Origin: Malus domestica
Taxonomy: Eukaryota; Streptophyta; Magnoliopsida; Rosales; Rosaceae
NCBI RefSeq assembly: GCF_042453785.1
Contig: NC_091661.1
Location: 30,185,501 to 30,249,500 of the forward strand
Reading direction: 5' to 3'
DNA: 64,000 nucleotides
Under the pieces are notes generated by a model, which was not told the DNA's origin, ran no database searches, and was given only the letters and a program-made list of their open reading frames with translations. Shown here piece by piece: positions 32,715 through 42,842 of the stretch. The position numbers and the translations under genes were made by a program. Positions within the stretch are counted from its first letter, which is position 1. Each line of letters begins with the position of its first letter.

Positions 32715-35493
32715 ATGGTGCCCTCAAAATTTCATGTAAGTACTCTTCTTTTCCACAAATGATTTCAATCCTATTTTGTGTGTGTGTTAATTTGCTTGTT
32801 TTTTGGGGTTAAACTTTCAACTTTTAGCGGTGTCATTTTCATTTGTCAAATTTGAAAGTGACGTCCCAGTGTTTCAACACCGATATTGCTCCCAACCTGA
32901 ATTATTTTAAAAGACTACAGTGTAATTAGGGATGAAACCATGTATGATATGCTGTAATTTGTTTTTATCAATTTTCCCAATAGGGAATTTTCAAAATCAT
33001 TCCCACTTTTTAAGTTCAATATTATATTTTAGTCTAATCTAAATTACTGGGATGAGGACGCTCTTGCCACCGGTCCAGTTTGTTACATATTTTGTTTAGA
33101 ATGCCATATTTTATTGACAAATTTATGTTGTTTTTAACAATTACAGGTTGCTTCTGCGATTATTGCTGTGTTGGGATTACTCTTCCTAACAGCGGCAGAA
33201 TGTCGAAAACCGATTTCGAACACGGTCAAGTACTCGGCCATTAACTGTAGAAAACACAGTGCTCTTTTGACTGACTTTGGAGCCGTTGGCGACGGAGAAA
33301 CTTCCAACACAAAGGCCTTCAAGGCGGCCGTCGGTCATCTAAGCCAGTTGGCATCTGACGGCGGAGCGCAGCTTATTGTGCCGCCAGGGAGGTGGCTTAC
33401 CGGGAGCTTCAACCTTACCAGCCACTTCACTCTCTTCCTCCACAAGGATGCCGTTATTCTTGCAACTCAGGTTTGAATGTGTTGTCTTTGTTTTGTGTGA
33501 TATTTCTTCAGTTGTTTTTCTTTTGGTATATATATTTTGGGCTTGTTTGACATAAGTAAGGTTCTAAACCGTGCTAGTCGAAAGACGGATAGGGTTTCAC
33601 GCCTAGGTTTTAAGCGGAGTTTGGCGCTAGTCGGGTGACCGGTAGATAATGATTGTATATTTCTCATATTAAACACAGGATGAGTCAGAGTGGCCTCATC
33701 TTCCGGCGCTGCCTTCATACGGGAAAGGCAGAGATGGCCCCGGTGAAAGGTTTAGCAGTCTCATCTTCGGAACAAACCTCACCGACGTCGTAATTACCGG
33801 TCACAACGGCACCATCGACGGCCAAGGTGCTTCCTGGTGGGCAAAGTTCAAACAAGGTCTGTTGAACAGCACCCGACCATACGTGATCGAGCTCATGTAC
33901 TCTGATCAGATCCAAATTTCTAATCTCACTTTGGTCAACTCTCCTTCGTGGTTTGTCCATCCCATATACAGCAGGTAATTTGACTCTTTTTTTTAACTAA
34001 CGCACGACAGCCGCATCAACATGTAGTAGTGTTACTCACGTCACAATGATGGCTACTCTCAAAAATTCCTTGCACTATACATGCATATATATATTATATG
34101 TGGATCCGTGACATTATTGTTTTTACACAATTTTTGACACAAGTTTTTGTGAGGTTTAATTTGTAATGTATTGTAGCAATCCGAACGGTCTTCTCTCAAA
34201 GATTATGTCTATAGTCAACCTAAAATCACCAAAATCTGAAAATATATCATCAATGGATTAAGGGTTAAGAGTTTCTTTGTAAAATCTTATGCGTTCATTT
34301 TTTTTTTGCTATAAATGAATGTTTTAATGGTTTTGGATTTGTCTAATTTTGTGCATAGATGATCTATGAATGATGTTTAAAGAGAGATATGGTTTGGGTG
34401 GTTAAAATATATTACGGAGTGGATACCCAAAAACCTAAATGTGTTTTTACCATTAATCTTGTTCTAATTTTGCAGCAATATAACAATTCAAGGGCTCACA
34501 ATCCTTGCACCCATTGAGGTTCCCAACACCGATGGGATTAACCCAGGTTTGTTATTTTTGCTGCCAGTTAATTTGTTCTTGTTGTTGCTCATTAGTGCTT
34601 AATTGGGAAATGAACATGATTAAAAGGCGACTCTAAGTCAACAAGGCTCATTGTTTTGCAAGGCTCAGGGAAAACGTCTATCATACGCTGCCTTATCCTT
34701 GTTTTGCAAAGAGACTGTTTCCACGTCTCGAACCCGTGACCTTTCTGTTACTTAACTATAAATCTCTATGCTTCCTTCAGATTCTTGTTCACAAATTAGA
34801 ATTGAAGACTGCTACATAGTCTCTGGAGATGACTGCATTGCGGTAAAGAGTGGATTTGATGAATACGGAATCAAGGTCGGAATCCCGACGGAGCACCTTG
34901 TGATCAGAAGGCTCACTTGCATTTCCCCTTCCAGTGCCACCATTGCCCTCGGCAGTGAAATGTCAGGCGGAATCCGCGACGTTAGAGCTGAGGACATCAC
35001 AGCCATTGATACTGAATCAAGTGTGAGGATCAAAACTGCCGTCGGAAGAGGAGGTTATGTCAAAGACATTTATGTGAGAAGAATGACCTTGAAGACGATG
35101 AAGTACGTTTTCTGGATGACCGGCTCTTATGGATCGCACCCTGACCCCGGCTTTGATCCTAAAGCGTTGCCTGAGATTACAAACATCAACTACAAGCAGG
35201 TTGTGGCAGAAAATGTTACTATTTCTGCAAGGCTGGACGGAATCCATGATGATCCCTTCAAGGGAATTTGCATTTCGAACGTGACCATCACACTGGCTGA
35301 GAAGGCGAAGAAATTGCAATGGAACTGCACTGATGTCGAGGGAATCACAAGCAACGTGACCCCAAAGGCGTGCGATTTGTTGCCCGAGCAGAAAGAAGCG
35401 GTTGATTGTGCTTTCCCTGAGGATAGGCTGGCGATCGAGGATGTTGAGTTGGTGACTTGCTCTGCAAGCACCCCCTTCTTCCGAGTGTGTTAG
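32715..35493 (+). CDS. GH28 polygalacturonase-like protein, secreted
   Basis: Five exons: 32715-32735, 33147-33470, 33679-33974, 34476-34546, 34781-35493; 474 residues. The first exon encodes only MVPSKFH, and the second supplies the hydrophobic core of the signal peptide (AIIAVLGLLFLTAAEC). The right-handed beta-helix has GH28 motifs NTDGINPDSC (from residue 231), SGDDCIAVKSG (252-262) and RIKTAVG. The usual GHG motif is replaced by GSEMSGG, as in a plant subfamily I recall (At3g61490 and At4g23500 type). Members are thought to act on pectin in the cell wall, but loss of the motif's histidine makes classic hydrolase activity uncertain. It converges with the receptor-like kinase at 35803. Its introns carry a SINE fragment and another repeat. 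Confidence 0.93.
33540..33665. repeat. Dispersed repeat in intron 2 of the polygalacturonase-like gene
   Basis: Contains AGGTTCTAAACCGTGCTAG, CGCCTAGGTTTTAAGCGG and GGCGCTAGTCGGGTG. This CTAGGCG-rich wording is typical of a common plant interspersed repeat. No ends could be fixed. Confidence 0.3.
34620..34745 (-). mobile_element. Au-like SINE fragment in the last intron of the polygalacturonase-like gene
   Basis: On the minus strand it reads AGGTCACGGGTTCGAGACG (pol III box B), GGAAACAGTCTCTTTGC and GGATAAGGCAGCGTATGATA. This matches the plant Au SINE order. It ends about 35 bases before the exon 5 acceptor without altering it. Confidence 0.6.
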
Positions 35494-35802
35494 ATGGGAA
35501 TTGTTATACGTTTAAGAACATTGCAGTATGAATTTTAATAAATGTAACAAAAATTTCGTTATTTCTATTTCCATAGGCTATGTATGCTCCATCGTTTCAC
35601 TAATTAATCACCGCAAGCAGTCTTAATTGGTCGAAAACTAAGCAAATTAACAATCTCAACTGCATAAAATAAATGTACAAGAAATCTTCGTTCTACGATG
35701 ATTTTCGATTATTCCATTTATCTTATGGATGAACGTCCCTGATTGATGAATGTTATGTCTGGTGAGGAATCTCATGAGAGTTTGAGGATTATTCGTTTAA
35801 CT

Positions 35803-37751
35803 TCAACGGATTTTCTTGTGCCAATTTTGCAGATGCTTTGTTCTTGCAGAAGCTTTCTTCTCTGCAAATAGAACGAGAAGAAGTTTGTCTCTTAAGCCAT
35901 TGGTCCTTTTCATTGCAGAGAAGGAAAAAATAAACACATCATATTCAGAAGTTAGGCAGAAATTAAATTCCGAATCTACGAATTTAGGCTAATTGAAAGG
36001 AAATACCTGTTCTTGAATCGCAGAGCATCAAGTCACGGAGCTCAAGCATGTGAATAACTTCTCCCATTTGAGGCCTATGTTCTGAATCGGGATCAACACA
36101 ACGAAGAGCAACCAAAAGTACCCTTTTGAGCTCCTTCGGAGATGGCTTCTCTGGCATTTTAGGGTCAACCACGCAAGCAATTTTCTGTCCCGCAACCATG
36201 GACTTTAACCATTCAACCACATATGGCTGCAAGCGAATAGTCATTGTTTAAGTATTCGCATATTGAACCGAAAAAACAAACCCTTACATCTTACATGTTT
36301 CGAAATTAAGAACTTATACATACTTGGGGTTGACTGCGATCTATAGGTCTCCTCCCCGTTATGATCTCCATTACGAGTACTCCAAAGCTATAAATATCGG
36401 ACTTCTCAGTGAATTCACCGGTAGAAGCATATTCCGGAGCAATGTAACTGAACTTCCATGCAATTCGAGAACGATAATAAAATCATTGACAACTGATATT
36501 GATAACGTTCCAATAGCGAACATCAGCAGGCATATATGCATACAGATTTTTCCAAGAGCAAAGAAACTAACCCTAATGATTCCATTATAGTGATTCCCCA
36601 CTCGGGATTGTAGAGCTTAGCTAGGCCAAAATCCGAGACCTTAGGATCCCATTGGTGATCGAGCAGCACATTGCTAGATATTAGGCTTCTGTGTAGGATT
36701 TTCGGTTCTATATCCTCGTGCAGGTAGGCCAATCTGCAGAAACACAGTCACTTCAAATTATATAACCACAAATTTGTCTAATCAGATAAAATTAGATACG
36801 CAGGATCTCACCCTTTTGCGATTCCTCGGATTATTTTCAACCGAATGCTCCACGTTAGAGGGCTGACTAGTTTCGAGCATTCGTGAAGCCAGTGGTGCAG
36901 ACTTTTATTATCTACATACTCATGCACAAGCAACCTGGTAGAAGAAAAATCAAATCATTGGCTGCCTTTCGAACATCTAAAATTGTGCAATGACGAAAAA
37001 TTTGCATACCTGTAGGCTCTTTCAATGTGGTATCCAAGCAACTTGACAAGATTTTTGTGCCTCACAAACCCAATTGCCTCCATTTCTGCGATGAAGTCGT
37101 CGACTTGGAATCTGTTCATTGAACATTTTAGCATTCACTTTAATTGTTGAAAATATATGGATTCGATGAACTTGAGTACCTGTCACTCACTAGCCTTTTC
37201 ACTGCCACGAGCGTATTATCGAACAGAATGCCATGATAAACAATTCCATAGTCCCCATTTCCAATCAGATTTTGTTTCGAAAATCCATTCGTTGCAACCT
37301 CAAGCTCCTTGAGACTAAACTTTTTGCCCCTCCACACATCCTGAACCATTTGTGAATACATAGAAACCGGTCCCAACTCCATCACATTACTATTTCGGAT
37401 TCTCCCACTAGCCTGAGGAGATGCGAACTGACCGGAAAACACACGCCCGTGCTGCTGCAGCTTCCCGCTGTTCATCTCAATATCAGACATGTTACGCGAA
37501 AGCAGCCTCCGGTCCAGGGATGAATTACAATAACCATTGTGTGTAGTTTTGGAAACAATGGGAGTCGGGAGACGGAAGTTGGATTTGGAGGATTTTCGTC
37601 GACGGTAATGGATGACACAGAGCAGAGAGATGATGAGAGTGATAACTGTGAATAGAGCTATGAAGATTACAAGCAAAACCCATGATTTGACACCGAAAAA
37701 TGAGGTCGGCTTCAAGAGCTTTTTCTTGAGAGACAAGGCACTGGAGGACAT
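35803..37751 (-). CDS. Receptor-like kinase, probably a pseudokinase
   Basis: Seven exons (high to low): 37751-37180, 37111-37010, 36934-36812, 36733-36572, 36447-36324, 36226-36007, 35861-35803; 453 residues. I start at [10 protein letters not shown]; the frame is open to an ATG at 37991, but that extension runs through a GA repeat. One membrane segment (about 20-45) follows a short exterior. The kinase resembles the At1g01540/At5g18500 group of single-pass kinases. It keeps the glycine loop GNGDYG, Lys185 in VAVKRL, DFG (300-302) and APEY. The catalytic HRD is HRS (280-282), and the nearby lysine of HRDIK is Ile284, so phosphotransfer is unlikely. The last exon is inferred from a good acceptor; without it the protein ends shortly after 36007 in GISFQLA. 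Confidence 0.82.
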
Positions 37752-37754
37752 ATT

Positions 37755-37756
<2 letters not shown>

Positions 37757-37785
<29 letters not shown>
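37757..37785. repeat. (GA)n microsatellite in the pseudokinase leader
   Basis: About 13 GA units directly upstream of the chosen start codon (CT units on the coding strand). This is a common leader feature in plants and likely varies in length between individuals. Confidence 0.85.
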
Positions 37786-37999
37786 CAAATGGAGATGGAG
37801 CTTGGTAAATAGCAGTAAAAAGAGATTTGACACAGGAAGTTGGGATCATCCAAATCACTTGGGTAAAATTCAAATATTTTCAGGTACCAACTAACCAGCG
37901 GGAGCAGCGAGAAAAATCTGCAAGGATTTGGTACCAGATTTTCTTCCCAACAAATCAACCAATCGTCTTCGGCCACTTCAACAGTGCCCATTTCTATTT

Positions 38000-38536
38000 G
38001 GCTTAAATGTCATAACGGTGTTTGTGTTTCATCCCAATCGGTCATTTTAGTTCCTGTGTTTTTAACTTGGCCAAATTGATCCTCATGTTTGTCTCTGTTA
38101 GCCAATCTTAAACGATCTATTAAGGGACCGTTAAAATTGATATGTGTGTCTTGCATTTGAGAGGACAAAAATGTAAAGCCATAACCCCATCATTGCAAGG
38201 ACAAAATTGTAATGCCATGAACCCCGTCAACTCCGTCTTGGGTAGTCTTTCAAATCCTTTGTTTATTTTCCAAGAGAATTGTAATCCTAAAAGCTATCGT
38301 GCAACTAATTTGCAATACTCTAGGCATGAAAATATTTTGAGGCATCGTCGTCGATTATCTGATTTCGCTGGCATTTAATGGATCTACAATCAAATTATAT
38401 TTTTGTCTCAATTATAATGATCTTTTAACAAGTTGGCTAACCGAAGTAAACACGGAGAACAATTTAGCCAAATTGAAAACACTGGACCAAATTGACAGAT
38501 AGAATAAAATAACTAAACCATTTTAACATTTAAGCC
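38000..38536. mobile_element. Non-autonomous DNA element with 11-base perfect ends
   Basis: Begins GGCTTAAATGT and ends ACATTTAAGCC, an exact inverted pair. Subterminal arms TTTGTCTCTGTTAGCCAA (about 38092) and TTGGCTAACCGAAGTAAA (about 38432) are also mirrored. About 537 bases with no long frame. It sits about 250 bases upstream of the pseudokinase start codon, in its promoter. No clear target duplication. Confidence 0.65.
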
Positions 38537-38889
38537 GCTCAATGGGTTTTTTTCTTTTTCTGAATTTCGTTCTTCTCGAAATTTCTCCAAATCAATCTGT
38601 ATTCCGGCGCCACCCACCCCGTTCTAGTTCCATCCGATGAGTCCTTGGACGGACAACCATGTGATCCGGCGTCCAGAACAAAGAACTCCCCTCATTGATA
38701 GTTTGATACTTCCCCGCCATACCAATAAATCGACACGAATACTTTTCTTTTTGTACAAATTTTGCTTCTTTCTCTACTTCCACATTTGTTTGTGACCAAA
38801 TTCATGATACAAGTAAGGGTTTTTACAATAAAAAACTGTTAGAATTAGAATTCCAATACCACAAATTGGACAACAATAGCCGAGTATCT

Positions 38890-41459
38890 TCAAAAATTGA
38901 ATGGCCTCCGCATGCAAAGCCGCTCAATGGCCCCGTCTTTGAACTGTTTCTTCATCGGATGTAGCTTGATCTCGTAAAGCTTTGGCCATAGTTTTCCGGT
39001 CACTGCCAACACACAACACGTATCAATAGAAGTGACTGCACAACACAATTCTATCCTACTAAAAGAGTAAATATCAATTCTTCCTAACAATGGCGATCGC
39101 TTCCAGTTCAACATAAGCTTACCAAATATACGGTTTTTGTCACTGTCCCATGCAATGCCGTTTAGAACATCTATACCCTGTATAAGTATGTCAAATTGCT
39201 AATGAGTAAATTATTAGTTTGAGATGTATGGTTCTGAAAACAAACGAGCTGTCACTTTCAAGGAAGCCATACAGAACATACGTTGTATACCAATCGACAT
39301 TTAAAAAAAAAAAAAAAGCAAAACCGTGAAAACATAAACGGAGAACTTATTGTTTTTGGTTCAAGGGCTTACATGATTCCCAGAAGCTAGTAAGCCTTCC
39401 CTGTAAGTGATAATATAACATATAAGCCATTAAATGAGATTCCCGAGAAAAACGAACAGAACATGATAAGTCTCATAATTAGACTAAAAACTAATGATTA
39501 AATAAAGGAAAATGAATGCACAGAAAAACCTTAATTTTGGAAGGACGATCCATCCAAGCACCCTACCATCTTCATGCGAGATTCTAGCTATGCAATCTGT
39601 CTACATAAGTAGGATCACAAAACTTTAAGAAGCCAATCCAAGGCAGAATAAAGCATTCTAATACGCGTTTTTTTTTTTTTTTTTTTTCCATCTGCGCATC
39701 ACAACTGATCATTTCTATTGTCCACACGTAGCAGAGATACTGCTCTAAGGAAGTCACGTCATGTCATATGCCAATGCTCCATTGACATGGATTTATATGT
39801 GCTGATGAAAAGACTGACCTGATATACATTTGCCCAAACTTCGCCGTTTATAAACTCTAACTCGTTGAGGTTGTGCACTTCTTGATCTTTATATTTGACC
39901 ATATGTCTGTCCGTAACTGCATGAGATATGACACAACTATTATTATAAATAAAATACACAATCATCAAGAAAATTGTCCTACCGCTAATTTGGAGGAGAT
40001 AAAAAGATCAGGTACGGGCTAACAATGAAACAATTATACATACAGGAAAAAACAAAGAAACCTTTTAATGTTAGAGGGTCAATCTTGTACAACACTGAAC
40101 TGCCATCACTTCCAAACAACACTTTTCCATCAGTAGCCAGTCCCCAGCCATCTTTCATCTGATGCGTGAACTTCTCAAACTGCGTTGAGCAAAATGTAAA
40201 GCAAGTTATTAAGGATTAAGACCTACATTTCACTGGAATATCAATTCTCAATTGAAGGTCAAAATTACTAGAATTGATTGATGCTGATCAATTTAGCATC
40301 CGAGAAATTGAATATGTATGCACTGAACCTAAAAATACTGCAGATGCAGAATCGTATAATGAAACTATACATCGATAAAAGTATTTTCAAAAGGAATAAA
40401 GGAAAAGCACAAACTTTGGTTAAATTTTTTCGGTCATATATGAAACCAATTTTCCTCAACCAAGTTACTTGGAATAGCCTACAAAAGAACATATAAATGA
40501 CTAGATCAGCACTCTTGGACTCCTTAGAGGTCAATCATATACTAAAAATACAGATCGAATGATCAAAACACCAAATCCGCTTTCACTTCACTATTAAATA
40601 AATCAACGGAAAAACGTAAGTAACATGATTTTCTTTTCAGACCTTTCACCAAGGAGAGTTAATCCCTCCCCAAAGTAAGAAGGGTCCATCTTCTGAAGTG
40701 CTTCAACCTGTACGTATCAAAAAACAAAACCGGATTTACGCATAAACAATCTCAATTTAAGCAATGTCACAACCAAGCATCAAACTAAATCGATTTCCCA
40801 GCAATAACAGATAACCTGACCAGAAATTTTCATATGTCACTTCCGATAAAACTTGTTACCCACTTAACTACAAATCAAGAAGATCAATTGAAAGTCTTTA
40901 CCTTTCCGGTTCGAATCGCAACCTTGCGCACTGATGACTGAAACAATTGAAAGAAAAGATGAATCCAAATCACATAAACAAAATGTATGTCGAATTTAAC
41001 ACCAGCAACCAACAGGGCGCAAACTCACCTTCCCGTAAAGTCCAGTCGACTCGAACAAGCTGTCATTTCCAGCATAAAGTAGCCCCTGAAGAACAAACAA
41101 TCCAACAAAAACCCTAAAATTCCAAAAATTGAAAACCAATTTCCAAATCCAAAATCTAAAAATTAAGCATCGAAGATTACCTGGGTGAAGGCGTCGGGAT
41201 CGTGAGGGAACTCATGGACGACCTCGATCGAGTAAAGTCCAGGGGAGACGTCGGCGTAGATGACGGTGCTCCACATGTTCGACGAAATGCCGAGGAGAAT
41301 AAGAACGCCGAGCACGAGAAAAGCGGCGAGGATCAGAGAGGTTTTCCTGTAGTTCGGAAGCGACCTGGGCCGAGAGGCCGCCATGGGAGCGTTATTGTAT
41401 GGCCTGCGGTCGGACCGCTTATTGTTATTCAGCTTCTTCCTAAGCGAACCGGTGGCCAT
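38890..41459 (-). CDS. QCT: Glutaminyl-peptide cyclotransferase (plant-type glutaminyl cyclase)
   Basis: Eleven exons (high to low): 41459-41181, 41085-41029, 40937-40902, 40707-40643, 40478-40415, 40179-40062, 39916-39819, 39600-39530, 39400-39373, 39177-39123, 39002-38890; 327 residues. The start MATGSLRKK is the first ATG; a longer open frame upstream lacks one. Residues 41-60 are a signal anchor, placing the enzyme in the secretory pathway. The beta-propeller follows, with family words such as STGLYGKSSVRKV, YFGEGLTLLGE, TWLRKIGFIYD, DGWGLATDGK, NELEFINGEVWANVYQ and LNGIAWD. It converts N-terminal Gln to pyroglutamate on secreted proteins. It matches what I recall of Arabidopsis At4g25720. 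Several exons are tiny (28-57 bases), as is usual for this gene. Confidence 0.95.
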
Positions 41460-42447
41460 GAACCGGTGGATCAGAAAGGGGGTTTGAGAACTTGAGGTAA
41501 AAGGCTGTGCTCGAGTGGTTTGCCGGTGGAAACGGCAGGCTTGCGGTAACACGCGCCGAAATATTTATTAGGCCAAATTTGTAGACTAATGGAAGAAAAA
41601 AAAGGTAATGTTAGGGAGATAATATTTGTAGATTAAATTTTACAAATTAAATCACATAGAAGTTGATTAGATTATGACTTAAGCGTTGACAGACGTGTTT
41701 ATTTCAATTGGTATCACATTATTTAGTTTACAAATTTAGTCTTCCTAACATTACCCATAAAAAAATAACTCCCGTGGTAAAAAAATTTGTTAAATCCCAG
41801 TCAATATTATGTACGTAAGCTTTATGTGTGAGATTAACTTTGTAATTTAAATGTCGTCCTGTATCGTGAAAGCGATCCTTTCCTGCTCTGTTATTGTAAA
41901 TTTCGATTAACTATGAGCTGAGAACAGTTTAATCAAATTATCATCCCCTTTCCCTTCCAATGAAATTCAAAACCTAACGCCCCTTATTTGTTTACATCAA
42001 CGAGGGAAAATCATGACATGATAAAATTAATCTCATGCATAAGGCTCACTCACATGCATGCTATTAGCGGAAAGTTAACGGAAAATTTTAATTTTGTTAG
42101 CTAACAGACTTTATCACAAAAATTTCAATCCTAATTTTCTTACCGCAATCACTATCTTTCGAAACCCCCTGCCACAATAACCAAATACCCAATTCAACAT
42201 ATCTATTATTTTTGGTAGTTTATATTCATTAATTTTAAGGGAACTATTCATTTTACTATCTATTTTGTCCTTATCGTTAAAACTCAAAGTTTTGAAACCA
42301 TTTTTCATTAATTTTTCTCCATTTTAAACTATTTATTTCGAATACAAATTTTGATGAATTGGTAGGATCAAGTTAACGGATCGGGTTGAAAATACCAGGT
42401 CTAGCCATTAGCCCGTTTAGCCCTCGAAGGTGCGGGAGAGCCCGCGA
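41460..42447. other. Divergent spacer between glutaminyl cyclase and HSP90
   Basis: The two genes are divergent and share this interval as promoter space. A fragment of repeat E lies at about 42240-42325. Otherwise AT-rich without recognisable genes. Confidence 0.5.
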
Positions 42448-42462
42448 TGACGTCATATAAAA
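42448..42462 (+). promoter_or_regulatory. TGACGTCA palindrome joined to a TATA-like sequence
   Basis: TGACGTCA (42448-42455), a perfect bZIP (TGA/CRE type) palindrome, is followed without a gap by TATAAAA (42456-42462). A second TATA-like TTATAAGAG at 42689-42697 is nearer to the HSP90 start codon, so two core promoters are possible. Confidence 0.5.
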
Positions 42463-42480
42463 GCGGTTTTTCTTGGGTAG

Positions 42481-42533
42481 GAACGTTCCTGAGCAATCGA
42501 CAAAACATAACGAAGCAGAACATTCTCGATTTC
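42481..42533 (+). promoter_or_regulatory. Heat-shock element cluster of HSP90
   Basis: GAACGTTC at 42481-42488 and GAACATTCTCGATTTC at 42518-42533 fit the alternating GAA and TTC units bound by heat-shock factors. They lie about 310-360 bases before the ATG and upstream of the TATA-like site at 42689. This fits heat or stress induction of the gene. Confidence 0.6.
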
Positions 42534-42842
42534 ACATTCCCCCAAATAAAACCAACCCCAAACGACGCCGTAAAACCATCAAATCCCAACATTCTCCCTG
42601 AAACGGCAGCGTTTTGGACCCCAACATACGCGGGAGATTATACAAGTCGAGAAAAGAGTAGAAGCATCCAGAACCAGAGTCCTCTTCCTTATAAGAGCCT
42701 CCTCAGTCCCTCCCCCAACCATCAGACAATCGCAATCGTCAATCTCTTTCTTGCTTTCTTTCAATCGCGACGCTTCGAATTTTCTCGCAAACAAGCTCGA
42801 ATTTTCTCTCGCTTTCTTGCATTTTCTCGGAAAACTTGATCG

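Larger units (their letters stand above)
37752..38889. other. Spacer between the pseudokinase and glutaminyl cyclase
   Basis: Holds the promoter and leader of the pseudokinase gene, one inverted-repeat element (38000-38536), and the 3' flank of the cyclase gene. No other gene was seen. Confidence 0.55.
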
